Program-made: the position numbers and the translations under genes
In this document: positions 11,048 through 23,778 of the stretch, piece by piece
How the letters are laid out: each line of letters opens with the position of its first letter
Position numbering within the stretch: the stretch's first letter is position 1
Notes under the pieces: model-generated
The model's input: the letters and a program-made list of their open reading frames with translations, nothing else
What the model was told of the DNA's origin: nothing
The model's database searches: none
Origin: Magicicada septendecula
Taxonomy: Eukaryota > Arthropoda > Insecta > Hemiptera > Cicadidae
Reading direction: 5' to 3'
Length of the DNA: 64,000 bases
Assembly (NCBI GenBank): GCA_034769895.1
Contig: CM068373.1
Span: 200,860,134-200,924,133, forward strand

Positions 11048-13435
11048 TTACTGCCTCCTCCCGTTTAAAGCATTTTGGTCATCGTTAGTGTTAGTATTGA
11101 CCGAGGCATCGTTCGGGAAACTCAGATCCGTTTCCTGACGCTCTGTACCCGGTGCGAGGTTTAGCGCCCTGTTTTGTTGTCGGCCAAGATCCTCCAGGCT
11201 TGTACTTCTTCTTCCCTGTTCGTGTCTTGGGCCGTCCCGTTCCGCACTCCTCCATCTTCGGTCGGCGCCGTGGAAGCTGTTCCTCCGTGGTTGATAATAT
11301 CTCCTGGGTCCACGATCTTCCGCTCTTATAAAATTTACCCTAGGGCGCGACACTCGGTTATTATTATTATTACCATTATTAATACTATAACTATTATTAT
11401 AGTAATTTCGGTTAGGTGGGTAAGGTCTGTCACCATTATTGCTGGGGTATGGATTTCTCTGACTGTATGGGACATTATTAGGTTGATAAAAATTATTTCT
11501 ATTATTCGGATAGGGGTTGTTATTCCTAACACCGTTAAAATTGCCGTTAAAATGGTTATTACGCGGCGGGTTGTTAGGGCCGTCGTAATTACTGGGCTGG
11601 TTCCGGTTACTAGGATGGTTATTGCCATTATTGGGGTATGTATTCGGCCTTGCCTCTGGTCTCTCATTTCTCTTCCTGCTCAGCCGATAATACTCCTCGT
11701 TTTCATATCCCTCTAACAACTCGGTCATCGCCTGGATCGTCTTGATCTGGCTACCTCTCCGGGCCATGATAATTTCTTCATCATAGTGATATGATATTTC
11801 ATTCACTAGACACTCTTCTGGTATTGGCGGCTCGAGGTGTTTTCCCATGCACACCTTCCCCAAGAAATATGCTGTCATGCTGCTGCCTAGTTGTGCCCTG
11901 TATCGTCCGTTACATATATTGTCACGGATCAAGTTCTGGGTAGTCTCAGAACAGTACTTCGTCTTAAACATTTTCCGGAACTGCTGGTAGTCGGGAATTT
12001 CACTCCGGTTGACCATCCACCAATTATCCGTTATTTCTCGGAAGGACTCATGTAAGATTTCCCTGCTATGGCTCCATTGCGTGATTTTATGCTTGGCGAA
12101 ATATTCTTCTACCCTATCCAGGAACTCCATCGGCTTACGTTTGTATTGCGGGAAGTTGAGCCACTCTCGGCTTTCGTTGACGGGCAATCCGGTGAAATGA
12201 GTCGGTCTGTTTCTTATCGCTTCCATCTCTTCTCGGCTTTGTCGCACCTGACCGGTGATATTGACCATGGTCTCTTGCATATCATTACACCGTTCCGTGA
12301 CTTGGTTGCGTACTTTCCCGAATTCTTCTTGAGTTTCCTTCCTCTGTTCTTCAACTTTCCTGCGGCTATGTTCTTCGATATTTGTGAACTTGATGTTCAC
12401 CACTTCTTTAAACTCCTGTACCTCCTTTTCGGTCTGGTTGCACTTCCCATCAATCTCTCGAATTTGTCGATTTACCATTATGTTTTCTTCTTCCATCTTC
12501 TTATTCATCGCTTTCTTGTTAGTGTTGATTTCCTTATTCAGTTCTTCTCTCAACAATTCCATTCTTTCGTCCAGTTTGTCCAAATTCTCCTGATTGACCT
12601 CTCTTAATTCTTCTCTTAAAATTTGATTGTCCTCTCTCAATTCTTCCAACTTCTCCCCCATCTTCTCTTCCAACTTCTTGTTATCTTCTTTCAACTCTTC
12701 CTTCAATTGCCGGTTGTTCTTCTCTATCTTCTTCCTGGTTTCATCGATTTTCTGATTGGTATTTTCAATTTTATTAATCAATTCTTCTTTAGTCGACTTG
12801 AATTCTTCCTTGAACGATTGGTTGTCTTCCTTCAATTCTTCTAACTTCTTCCCCATCTCTTCTTCCATCTTCTTGTTGTCTTCTTTCAAATCTTCCATGT
12901 TCTTGTTCATCCCAGTCAACTCTTCTTTTGTGGATTGATTATCCTTCTTCAATTCTTCTAACTTTTCTCCCATCCTCTCTTCCATCTTCTTGCTGTTTTC
13001 TTCTATATTCTTATTTGTTTCTTTCTTGCTGGATTTGATATCTTCTTTCAAGGACTGGTTATCACTCCCCATTTTCTTACTCAAGTCTTCCTTTGTAGAA
13101 TCCAACTTCTTATCCATCTTCTCTTCCATTTTCATGAACATTTCCATTAGTCTGTCCATTTTACTCTCTTCTGTTACCTTGGATTTCTCTAAATGTCTTT
13201 CCTGGATGTTAATCTCCCCTGTCTGCGTGGGTATCTCCGGTTGTTCCTCTGGTTGTTCAGTTTGTTTGGACAACACCGGCGGCAATGAACTCTCCACATC
13301 TACAGGCGTTGCCTCCTTACTGTCCATGTCGATCTCTATTTCTTTTTCGGCCTCCGCCGCCCGTTTCTTGGATGTTGCACGTCGTTGCAGTTTCCGTTCA
13401 ATTTCCCTGGCTTTGTAGCTGTTGCCTAGCTCCAA
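11048..13435 (-). CDS. gag: Gag with giant N-terminal coiled coil
   Basis: 795 codons as an open frame, but the first in-frame ATG is at 13327 (residue 37); a TAG directly precedes the frame. About residues 80-400 are a repetitive coiled coil (units like KLEELKEDNQS with Met/Leu heptads). About 430-610 is a capsid-like helical region (FLDRVEEYF, then QFRKMFKTKY). About 620-740 is a low-complexity Asn/Pro/Tyr-rich, Arg-rich tail with no CCHC zinc knuckle, which probably replaces the knuckle in RNA binding. The end overlaps pol in another frame. Confidence 0.8.
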   Translation of the reverse strand: MELGNSYKAREIERKLQRRATSKKRAAEAEKEIEIDMDSKEATPVDVESSLPPVLSKQTEQPEEQPEIPTQTGEINIQERHLEKSKVTEESKMDRLMEMFMKMEEKMDKKLDSTKEDLSKKMGSDNQSLKEDIKSSKKETNKNIEENSKKMEERMGEKLEELKKDNQSTKEELTGMNKNMEDLKEDNKKMEEEMGKKLEELKEDNQSFKEEFKSTKEELINKIENTNQKIDETRKKIEKNNRQLKEELKEDNKKLEEKMGEKLEELREDNQILREELREVNQENLDKLDERMELLREELNKEINTNKKAMNKKMEEENIMVNRQIREIDGKCNQTEKEVQEFKEVVNIKFTNIEEHSRRKVEEQRKETQEEFGKVRNQVTERCNDMQETMVNITGQVRQSREEMEAIRNRPTHFTGLPVNESREWLNFPQYKRKPMEFLDRVEEYFAKHKITQWSHSREILHESFREITDNWWMVNRSEIPDYQQFRKMFKTKYCSETTQNLIRDNICNGRYRAQLGSSMTAYFLGKVCMGKHLEPPIPEECLVNEISYHYDEEIIMARRGSQIKTIQAMTELLEGYENEEYYRLSRKRNERPEARPNTYPNNGNNHPSNRNQPSNYDGPNNPPRNNHFNGNFNGVRNNNPYPNNRNNFYQPNNVPYSQRNPYPSNNGDRPYPPNRNYYNNSYSINNGNNNNNRVSRPRVNFIRAEDRGPRRYYQPRRNSFHGADRRWRSAERDGPRHEQGRRSTSLEDLGRQQNRALNLAPGTERQETDLSFPNDASVNTNTNDDQNALNGRRQ

Positions 13436-13481
13436 CTAGTGATTGGGCAGAATGTATTGGCCTATCAATCGCTAATTAAAG

Positions 13482-13499
13482 CCCCTCAGTTGTGCGCCA
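13482..13499 (-). promoter_or_regulatory. Primer-binding site of the LTR retrotransposon
   Basis: Three bases after the LTR end (13503, minus strand) comes TTGGCGCACAACTGAGGGG, the usual position and TGG start of a tRNA primer site. The corresponding site next to the other LTR (about 2262-2278) reads TGGTGCACAACTGAGGGG. Primer tRNA not assigned. Confidence 0.6.
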
Positions 13500-13502
13500 A
13501 TT

Positions 13503-16500
13503 TGTAATGAAATAATAAATAGCTTCTGTGTGTTTAATTGGTGTGGCTCTCGAAGTCTTACTGGCCTGAAACACTTCCTTAAGTTTCCCAGTTGGTCGAG
13601 TCCCAAACGTAGCAAAAACTGTCAAAAGCGTTATGTTGTTGAAAAGATATATGTGTAGTGTCACCAGAATATTTTGAAACAAAAATTGTTGGTTGTTGAA
13701 GAAAATTAAAAAAAAATTATGTTAAAAAAAATTTATATTTTAATTAATTAATTAATTAAAATCAATTAATTAATAGGGTGCTGTGAAGTTTTAAAATGTG
13801 TATCACTCCTCTAAGAAATTTTATTGATGTTCTTGTATTTTTCAAATAAACTATAACCACTCATAAGATTGTCTCCAGGACAATCGATACTGTTTACCTT
13901 TTCGTTTTGTAGGTTATCTTCCCTTGTATGTGGTAAAGTCCTGGTAGTTTATTATTTAAAATTATATTAATGGTAATTTGTAATATTAATGAAAGAAAGA
14001 ACTATTTTGTGGTGAAAAGTATTAATGTTTTATTATATAATTGAAATATAGACTCTTTTCGATTATAATATCGACTCTCAGGGTATCGAAACAGTTACAA
14101 GGTATGGTATATAAAATTCAACAAGGTTCTTTAAACAGCTAATTATTATCAAAGTCAGTGAAATCGGGCCAATATTTAAAAAGTATAACGTTACAGCAAG
14201 TTAATTACTAATACTAGATACACACATTGAATAATAAATTTGAAAAAATATAATTTGTTGTCACCAACAGCTGACGTGGACAAGGAGGCGTTGAGATCGA
14301 CGAAGGAAAATGGCTGCCGTCAAGCTGGTCAAAATGTCATTCGTTTCTGCGATGTTCCAAATAAGATATTTTCTGGCAGTATTCACGTCCTGGTGTCTGC
14401 AAATCTCCTTTTAGATGTTGTGTAGTGTCTTAAGTGAAGATTCCGGGTTGTATTTTGTGTATCTGTGTATTTATAAGTTCATTCACTTTTTATGATCCAG
14501 GCGTTAATGTATGGTTATGTGATATACAGTTTTCTTGTGTTTTGTAGTGTTTTTCGGGGTAGTTATGTACTGTCCAGTGTTATTTAGTCTTTCTTGATTA
14601 ATTTTGTCACTATGTGGACGTTTCAGAATGATTTTATACGTCACTCGCGATTTCACAAAAACGTACCGTTCACTGCCGTTTTTTGTTAGGTTAGATTGGT
14701 TATAAATCGCTTGTCAAGTTCACCGTACAATTACCAATAATCAACTATCTTATTTCCTCCAGTTTCGACTAAACTCTTAGCCAATATAATATTATTCTTA
14801 ACATTGTTCAAATATAATTTTGCATCCTGTACATATTTGAAAATACACTATATAATTGCCTAAACTTTGGTTATTTATCAATTTTATTTACTAGATGTTA
14901 TTTAAATTAATCCTTCATTTCATTCGGCGTATTTTAAGATTGAATAATGCCGTTTTATAATGTTTTCTGTCCAAAATTAGTAATTTTACTTTCATTTTGT
15001 ATTCAATGAAAAATTAAAAATGAACTTACTGTCATTATGCAAATTCAGCCATTTTTTCAGTTATATTTATATTCTGAATTGGTAATAATCTTATATTGTA
15101 TTAAAAGGTTTTATATTCCCTTATTTTCTTGTAATTAATTGAATTGGTTAAATTCTAAAATATTATTTTGGAATATATGACTCCCCTCTTCAATTTTCTG
15201 AGTTTAGTCATTTTCATTTTTATTTATAATTCTGAATATAATTTTATAAAATCTTTCTAAATGGTATGTGCAATTATATGGCTTCATATCAGGTTTATTT
15301 TATCTAAATCCCTTTTGTTTAATTGCATTTAAATGATTAATTTCTCTGTTTTGATGAAGTTTGGTTTTCATTCTTTGGCCTAGATTTTTCAACAATTTTT
15401 CCTTACAAAATATTTTTACAAACAATAAATGATGTGTGATACCCTCTCTGACTTTTAAATATGGTATTATAAACTAAACATTTTTTCAAATTACACAACA
15501 ATAATTAGTATTGGTTACAATACAAAGAACAGTTAAACAAATAAGGAATATTTTAAAATAAATGGTTGTCTTCAACATTCAGACATTTTACAATTAAATA
15601 CTTATTTCGAAGATTGAAATATTGTTCACAGAAAAGGATTTTTACCAACTAACATCTTAATTACTTCTTACTATTCACAAGTAATAATTATGTTTACAGT
15701 TCTGATGTTAGTTGTTGTAGATTTAAATAAATAACCTTATATCTAATACATTTTTAACATCCTTATCCTATATTTACAAAAACCTTATATCTATATTCTT
15801 ATTTGCTAACTACTATTCTAAGTTGAATTATACAGTTTTTTACACTGTCTTTTAAATATTGTCTTTGGGGAATTGTACCCTATCATTAGTATAATTAAAT
15901 CTGTTTTTTTTTCTCATTATATAAAACAAAATGTTACTTTAAACAGATTTATATCTTGTAAGAACATATTCACATAGTACACATTTTAAGTCACTGAAAG
16001 TTGCATATTTCATTGCATTCAATGTTTGTGATTACCAAGAATGAAACACAAGGTTTATTTTCTATAATACCCAAAACTATCACTGGTTCACTTTACACTT
16101 TTATTTTATGTTATTTCTAAATGGTCGTGTAGTCTTATTAACATAATAAATTGGTTAGTGTTTTACAATGGAGATTTGTTCCTTGGGTACTATATTATTG
16201 TTTCATCTTGGTTCACTGGCAACTCTTACTTTACACACTTCTCTCTCTTAATTTTATGTACATGTTGTTACTATTTCGTTATACTTTTATTGGTTACTAT
16301 TTATTTTGGGGGTATGGGGATTTGGGTGTCTTTTATAAGAGCATGACATCTTTCTCAGGATGCTGCCTTCTTCTTCTTTCTTCTGTCTTCTTTTCTTCTG
16401 TCTTCTGGGACTGGTATCTTCTCCATCTTCTTCTTGATGCCATCGGGTTTCTTGGGATATCTTCATCTTCTTCGGGTTTCTTGGGATTTCTTCATCTTCT

Positions 16501-16868
16501 TCGTAATTTTAGAAATACATCACCTGTATTGGTTGATCTTGGCTTATTCAGGGTTTCTTTTCCAATTATATTTCCTCGTTGTGGGCTTGGTCATATTCTG
16601 TGTTGCTTTGTTATTTACTTTCTTACCTTCCTGGGTTATAATTTGAAAACCTTTGGTTATTAGACTGGTTTTGGATGACTCATCACTAGTAACTCATTTT
16701 ATTTGAACTTGTATTTTTTTAAATAATAATGATTGCTTTCCACAGTTGCTATGAATTAATTTTTTTTTATATTAAACTTAATGCTTTCTTCCAGATTTAA
16801 TTGTTACAATTTTATTATTCTAATGATCAAATGCCATTCAATATTATGCCTATATCTGTCACGTTACA
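13503..16868 (-). repeat. 5' LTR of the complete retrotransposon unit (3,366 bp)
   Basis: Partner of the LTR at 2282-5671; same TGTAACG...CATTACA ends. The two copies align over their whole length with scattered point differences and a few length changes, the largest near 13.7 kb (about 2.5 kb in the other copy). The copies stay similar up to ...GTCACGTTACA and diverge immediately after (16,869), which fixes the outer end. Confidence 0.85.
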
Positions 16869-19800
16869 ATACATAAGACGATTGAGTATTTTCTTTCCTC
16901 ATGTCTTTCAGCTCGGAATCTTAAAACTAGGAAACGTAGTGAATTAGTCGAAAGCAGTATCACTGTTATTATGATTATTATGACTCTTACGATTATTAAT
17001 TTGGCATAATAGAATATGTAAGTAAAACAACTATATAAGACAATGTATTTTTACGACGGTCTCACTAATCATCGTATAGTACAGTGGAAAACAAAATACA
17101 GACACTTGTGAAGTCACTAATTACCGGCTTTAATTAATCAAAAATAACAGTCGGTAATCAACAACGAGCTCTCGTACAATAATTCAAGTTAAAACTGTCT
17201 ACACACAATAATAATGTCAAATAATTGAGATCCACACTAATATTTCCCACTAATCTTCAATGACCACTTGATCCGCACAAAGAAATCGCCCAACGTAACT
17301 GACTGACAAATCCACCCTCCGTCCCTTATTTAGGTAACGCAAATGTTCCAGAATAACTTTTCTTTCTTACTGCGGCGTGCCAGCATAATCAGTGTTTGAA
17401 GCGCTCTCTAGAACAGTCTCGATGCTACTTGAGTGCTGCCTTGGGTGAGACGCTACACCTGGTCAGCTAGCGGAGAAAACGGGTGAAAGGACTCTTTCAC
17501 CTTTTTGAGAGGGTTTCCTCATTACAATATCTTGATTGTAAAATAGTTATGAATTTTAAATAATTTATGTATCATGAAACTGAACGTACCAAGAAGTGTT
17601 TGTGTGTGTTTACATACATCAATGTAACTTCTTTCTAAGTAACACTTTAAGCTTCTTGCAGGAATCTTATATTATCAAATTGTAATTACTACTGCAAGTA
17701 GATTATACTACTTTAATGGTTTTAATAAACATGACACATGTTTCACTGACATTATTCTAATCTCCAGAGACTTCTGTTTACAATCGTAATGTTAGGTGTC
17801 AAATTACTGTGAATGTAACCGAATGTAAGAGAAACCCCTAAAAATGAACACGTATAAAACGTTTGAATGCAGTCGTAAAAATCTGAGGTAAAAATACCTT
17901 ATCATAAATTTTCTAAAACAAGTTATCAGATCATAAAACCATATTTTATTCATATTTGTTTATGTTGAAAACAGATAAGAGTTTGAGAAGTAAAAAGGAA
18001 AGCCTTCTGAGTTCACAGTATAAAATATTCATTAAAACAGCAACAAGCCTTTACTGAGCACGTTGTATTATGCCTTTGCTTAAAGAGATAATCTCATATA
18101 AGTGTTTGACTCTGCTTTAAAGCAGAAATAAAACAAATATTATCCAAAGAGCATATGTTACAAAACATTTTTTTCTAGTGATCCTGCTCATTGCTGTTTA
18201 AGATAACGTCATAAGAAAGTTATATTTTATGTGTCATAATACGTTAACGTTATTCAGTTCTTTGATAATGTTTTATTAAAAGTGTTTTCTTGCTAAGGAA
18301 TTTAGATATTTTTTAGATAATATCAATGATCAGGTAAGCTTATTAATTCAAACAGACGCATGTAATTAAATTTATTGAAATACGAGTTTAAAATATTTTT
18401 TAACTAGTGATCTATACATGTAAAACTAACTTTGGCATGTGTTATTCTCCATTATTCTTGTGTTAATGTTAATCTATTAAGAAGTGTAGAGGTATAGTTA
18501 ATAAAACATAAATACGAAATAAATAATACAACAGAATAAACTAAGAGGTGAATGGTATGTCCGATGCAGACAAAAAGAGAGTAATGAAAAATAATATGAA
18601 TATCGAGGCAAAAATGGAATGGCAGGGTAAAAATGAAATCAAATATTAGGCAGTTATTTCTTTTAGTTGAATTTTGAAAAAGTATGCACACCAAAAGTAT
18701 ATGTAGGTACTAGATTAGTACATGTTTCTGTATTGCAAATAAAAAATTCTTGTTTCAACTTTAAACGTCGGACCGAGTGATATCTGTGAGAACTCCTTGG
18801 ATGAAAAGAGGATGTGTGGTAACAAATATGGGCTATCCAACAAATAGAGTGGAACTAGTACTATATTGCAACGCTAAAAGTAATTCAAAACAAATACACT
18901 TCTGACCGTGTACCCAACGCAACTGTATGGTGTGAAACACCGGCTGGGTCTTAGGAGTTTTGTGTTCTATTGCGTTAAGTATACTATGTGGCTGCACAAT
19001 ATACTTATGTTTAATAGAAAAGTGGGACGTTGGTGACATGAAATCATTAATTAATTAAATTTTGAACTAGAAAATTCAAAATCTTTTTTTAAGGTTACTT
19101 TCTGAAAGCATAATATATCTTTGCTATTCAGCACACATTAATAACATATGGTCATAAGTATCTCAACATATACGATGAACAATTTTACAATTCTTTTAAA
19201 CTCTTTAGGTGTCTGACTTTGAATCATTCTTAAAATTTGAATTCATAGCAAATAATTCATAAAAATAATATAAATTTTGTCAAATAAAAATTGAACGGTC
19301 GCTATTAATATATTAATAGAAATAACATTTATCTGAAGAATAATTATGACTTGTAATGACACGCCCAATTAAAAGAAAAGCATTATAAAATTATTTCTTT
19401 TTATCCTCAAGTTACAATTACGTCTTTTACTTTGAATATTTACACTATTTACATTTAGGTCTTTGTAAATTCAAGTCAAGTCATGCAATTCAGGTTCGCC
19501 GACTGTGAGGTAGCCTACCCTACCATGGCAGAGATTAAGTCGACAAAAATAGACAAAAAAATGATACATAAATAAGACTGTCAATAAACTGAGAGTTCTA
19601 TATGGTTCTGTTTTATGGATTGAATATTAGGACTCCAAAATGTTTTTAGATCTAAAAATATTTCAACACGATTTCATAGAATTAGGAATAATCAATTACA
19701 AAATGAATTTGGAAGAACTAATCAGCTAATATGGATGGTAACGCCAATATAAAATTAAAAATAACCATATCTCGAAAAAATACTGTGCCCTCAATTTTAA

Positions 19801-20100
19801 AGACATCAAGATAGGTTAAGAAATCTCTAGGCGGATCACCAGATGGAGGAACCTGGGACAGGTTGGAATCCTAATTCCTTGACTGAAGGAGTACAGCCTC
19901 AAGAACAGACATTTACATGAGTTGTACTTGAATTTTATTGTGCCGAAGAAAGCATGCCAACAAACTCTTAGTTAACCTCATAAAACAGTGTAAACTCTTA
20001 GGAATGTAAAACCAGACTTGATTTCTAGTACTCGTAACAGAAGGAGATTTCAACAGTTACAACTGTTAGTTTTAGACAGGGCTTGATTTTAAGGCCAACT
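16869..20100. other. Non-coding AT-rich DNA with one diverged LTR-like segment
   Basis: No ORF here has a recognisable domain. The part at about 17,050-17,510 resembles the solo LTR at 23,175-23,778: both contain GTACAGTGGAAAACAAAAT followed by a similar order of words (TCACTAAT, AACAGT, GTAATCAAC, GTACAATAAT, TGTCTACAC) and an AACTGACTGAC segment. The remainder is unassigned. Confidence 0.5.
17050..17510 (-). repeat. Diverged relative of the 23.2-kb solo LTR
   Basis: Shares the ordered blocks listed for the surrounding region with 23,195-23,470, with many substitutions. Terminal TGTTAC/GTAACA ends were not found, so the copy is old or truncated. Confidence 0.5.
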
Positions 20101-20389
20101 GGTCGGAACTGCGTTCCGGAACCCGATGGATCTAAACAGAGGAAACCTAATTCTTACAAAAATTTGCTATTACTGTACTTTATAAATTGTGCCCCTCATT
20201 AGCCTCACTACAAAATTAAATATTTGTCAAAATCAAACACCAGCATTAATCTTTATCTTAACTACTATCGTTCTTTTCCTAATACGTTCTACCTAAAATT
20301 CTCTTGTAAGCAGAACGTCCTTAAAAATTTTTACGAGGCTCGCCCAAAGATGACATTCGCAGTTATCGGTGTCGACACAAAGCGACAAC

Positions 20390-21990
20390 CGACATTTATC
20401 TTCTCTTACCGGAGTAGGTGCTGTGTGCGTTGCTAAACTGTTCGTTATCATCGATTTTTCCCGGTTAAATAGTGAGTAGTGCGAGTGACGGTTTAGTTAT
20501 CATGAAAAAGTTAAATAGTTATTTTTCTCGTATTAGCAAAAGACCTAGACTCAATGGAAGTAGTGAGAATTATGACACGACAAGTGACGGTGGTCGGAAG
20601 GAAAATACAGCGTTACAACAGTTTGCCAGTACTACGTCGTTAAGTGAAACAATACTTCAAAGGTAATAATTTTTTTAGTGTAGTAATAAATGTTCTAACA
20701 AGAAAGAAAATGAAATAGCTAATTAATGTAATACGAACGTTTTCCAAGCTGATGGAATTAAGGACAGAAAACTGATTTTTGCAAAAAATATGACTAGTTA
20801 TATGTCAAGAGTGGAAAACTGGTTGTAAAATATGCCAGGAATTGGGTATTTTTAGGTGTTAAGAAAAACAGGTATCAAAATTTCTAATTAATAGCCAAAT
20901 AGTGATATAATTAGCTACGGTGACACAAAACAAATGTATTAAACCTCTCTTCGAAACAAAATGGTTGACCATAAAGAAAGTGCTGGGCATAAAACATTAA
21001 TGAATATTTTGTTGGAAGGTAACAAGGAAAGATTAGAGAAACTGATTTTAAAACAACGTTCTTACAAAAAAAAAGCAACTGAAAAAATGTTTCGAACTGC
21101 ATATAAAGTTATTAAAGAGAACCAGTTCTTTAACAATTTTGAAACATAAATTGATTTATATATTCAATGTTCTCGAGATGGGACGTATCTTGCATTCAGA
21201 TAAAGCATGCGTTCACATTGCAGAGAATGTAAGCCAAGAAATGAGAAAAATTCTGATAAATGAAATTATCCAGTCTGACACAAAAATTGGGTAAATCATT
21301 GACAAAGCAACGGCTTTAAGCCTAGTTTGATTGTATACATTTGATTTTGCCCAAAAACAGCAGAGAACTGCAGGTGTGTGCGAGTTTGCTGGAAACTGAA
21401 TTGATAAAAATTGGAAGAATTTGGAGCAAAGGTTGGGTTGCATCTAGTTTCAGATCTGTTTCAGCTGATGTCTGTTAAACATTTTAAAGAAGCTTTGGAG
21501 GATCGAACTAGAGAAAACAAGGAAGAAAGTATGTTTGACGGCCTCCTGAAAAAAATTACAGACTGATGCGCTGCAGGAGCTCTCTCAGTTAAGTGAGGCG
21601 TTGAAGAATTGAAATGTTGGTGTGGGTTTGGCCAACGAAAAACTTAAAATTACAGCTTCTTTACTTGAAAGCAGAAAATCAGTACCAGGCCCCTATTATT
21701 CTATGGCCCTGAAAGCAGTACAAATCTTATCTTTTATCGGAGTTTCGCTTCAAAAACAGGAAGGAAAAAAAACAATAATACCGTAGACCCTGAAAAATTT
21801 TATGAGACACTGAAAAAACATTTTATAAACAGACTGCTTAGAGAACAAGATCTCGAGTTTGTTGATTTAATAAAAGTGACAGATATTAAAAACTGGTCAA
21901 AAATGTCCCAATAACCTACGAAGAAAATTAAATATGTAAAAGAACTAGGTTTCAAATTAAAACTACATGAAAGGCAACTGATTGGGAGCT
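20390..21990 (+). pseudogene. Decayed hAT-like (ZMYM1/KIAA1586-type) transposase
   Basis: The first ATG-like frame at 20,502 starts with a Lys/Ser/Phe-rich segment (KKLNSYFSRISKRPRL) typical of the N-termini of this hAT-related group. Later pieces in all three plus frames read as transposase: DHKESAGHKTLMNILL near 20,960; GRILHSDKACVHIAENVSQ near 21,180; LVSDLFQLMSVKHFKEALE near 21,450. A C-terminal piece with RLLREQDLEFVDLIK lies near 21,840. Frameshifts and stops are frequent, so the copy is long dead. Terminal inverted repeats were not located. Family call is by resemblance only. Confidence 0.45.
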
Positions 21991-23174
21991 TCCGAGAATA
22001 TGTGCATTCTAGAATTTTTCCGGAGAGTTTTTCTACTTTGAAATATGCTACTGAATCAATAACAATATCTTGAAGTGAATGTAAGAGGGGTTTTCCACAA
22101 AATCAATCTAATCCTTACACCTTTAAGAGCATTTCTAAAGACAAAAACTGTATCCAGCCTCTTATTTGTAAAAATTAATGAACCTTCTCTCCGTTTATTT
22201 TATCTATAAAAGTACGTGGATTCATGCCTGATTTCTGGCCATCATTCAAAATTGAACACAAGGAGTATGAAATGGTCAAGAAACAAACAATATGACGACA
22301 CAATGATGAAAATATAGAAACTTTTATTAAATTTCCAAACCACTGAAACCATCACTTAGAGTTTGATTAAGACTCCTGGATGACGCCATCATTGAATGCC
22401 ACGTTTTCGATGTCGTGCGACTTACCTGACGATGAAGCTCTTTAGACTTATCAGTAAACTTTATCTTTTTAGATACAAGTTTATACGTATATGTTACATA
22501 TTTTAGAAGCCTTTAAAAATCTAGACCTCCTTTGTAATAACCTGATGTAAAATACGGCAATACGCTAATAAAAAATATAAGTGTATTTGTGTCACCTTTT
22601 GAACTGATGCGTTTCGGCACCTATAATTTTAGAAATCAACCACTGGTTTTAGACATTAATCAGTACTCTGACTGTAACAAGTTCAAGGGCGCAATGCAAT
22701 CTTGTTGCTACAGGCAACCGATGGCAGCAGTAACTAATTGTAAAATCGGACACCGCTGTCGACGACACAAGTTATACTACTTAACCCAGATTTACGCGTT
22801 TAATTCTTGCATTATTAATTTGCCAAGTCACATTAACTGTACTTCGTGACTGACGTATTATAAAGTGTAATTATATCAGCCAGTAACAAGTGAACGTAAT
22901 GGCAAAAAATGTTTCTGCATACATGGCAACACTAAAAACTCTAAATAAATAAATTGGCGTAATCTTTGTACGAAGAAAAAAGGAAGAGAAATTAAGATAA
23001 TAGAACTGTCTTACTACAACCATTTTGTTATCAAATCCATTAATAATTTATATTTTCTAATAGTTAACATATTGTACACTATTTTCTATGTTCTTCTAAC
23101 TCTTGGTGAGATGTTTTATTTTTCAAAAAATGAAAATTTTACCATTTTTACTGTCTGTGTCTATAAATATATAT
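21991..23174. other. Unassigned AT-rich spacer
   Basis: No domain-bearing ORF or obvious repeat seen. The left part may still include degraded 3' sequence of the hAT-like element. Confidence 0.4.
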
Positions 23175-23778
23175 TGTTACAACACTCTCCTGGATCGTCG
23201 TAAGGTACAGTGGAAAACAAAATTCAAGACACCAATAAAGTTACTAATCACCTGCTTGAATTTATCACAAGTAACAGTTTGTAATCAACGAGTTTATACT
23301 TGTACAATAATTTAAACAAAATTTGTCTACACCAATAATAATATCAACAATCCAAATAATAAAGTATAACCAATAATAGAGTCTCGCACAATAATCACTT
23401 TTTACTAATAACTGATTGAACGCACTGAGTAATCGCCCGACATAAACTGACTGACTGACCGTGTCGCTGGATGCTTACATTTATACCCCGCTGAGATGCC
23501 AAATTAATCTGGCATTTTTTGGATGACGTGTTAAACAATTGACTATTACAGGCGCTCACGAATTCACTAGAAACTGTGCGAAATGTGTTGCCTTGAACAC
23601 AGTTCGCCGACCGGTGCTGTCTGGAATAGCCTCGATTGTTGACGCATGTTAAGTGTCTTTCATCTCAAAGCAGCAGGAATATGTAACACACAGACACTAC
23701 AGTTGGGCTATGTTGGGATATCCAAGAAACACGTAGAACGACACACTCCATTGTTCGAGAATGTTCCGTTGCGTAACA
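23175..23778 (-). mobile_element. Solo LTR (604 bp)
   Basis: Begins TGTTACAACACTC and ends TTGCGTAACA, giving inverted ends TGTTAC/GTAACA, flanked on both sides by ATAT, a 4-base target duplication. On the minus strand there is a GGTATAAATG TATA box near 23,490 followed by a CAGTCAGTCAGT initiator-like stretch, as in arthropod LTR promoters, so transcription would run leftward. No internal region is attached. Confidence 0.7.
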
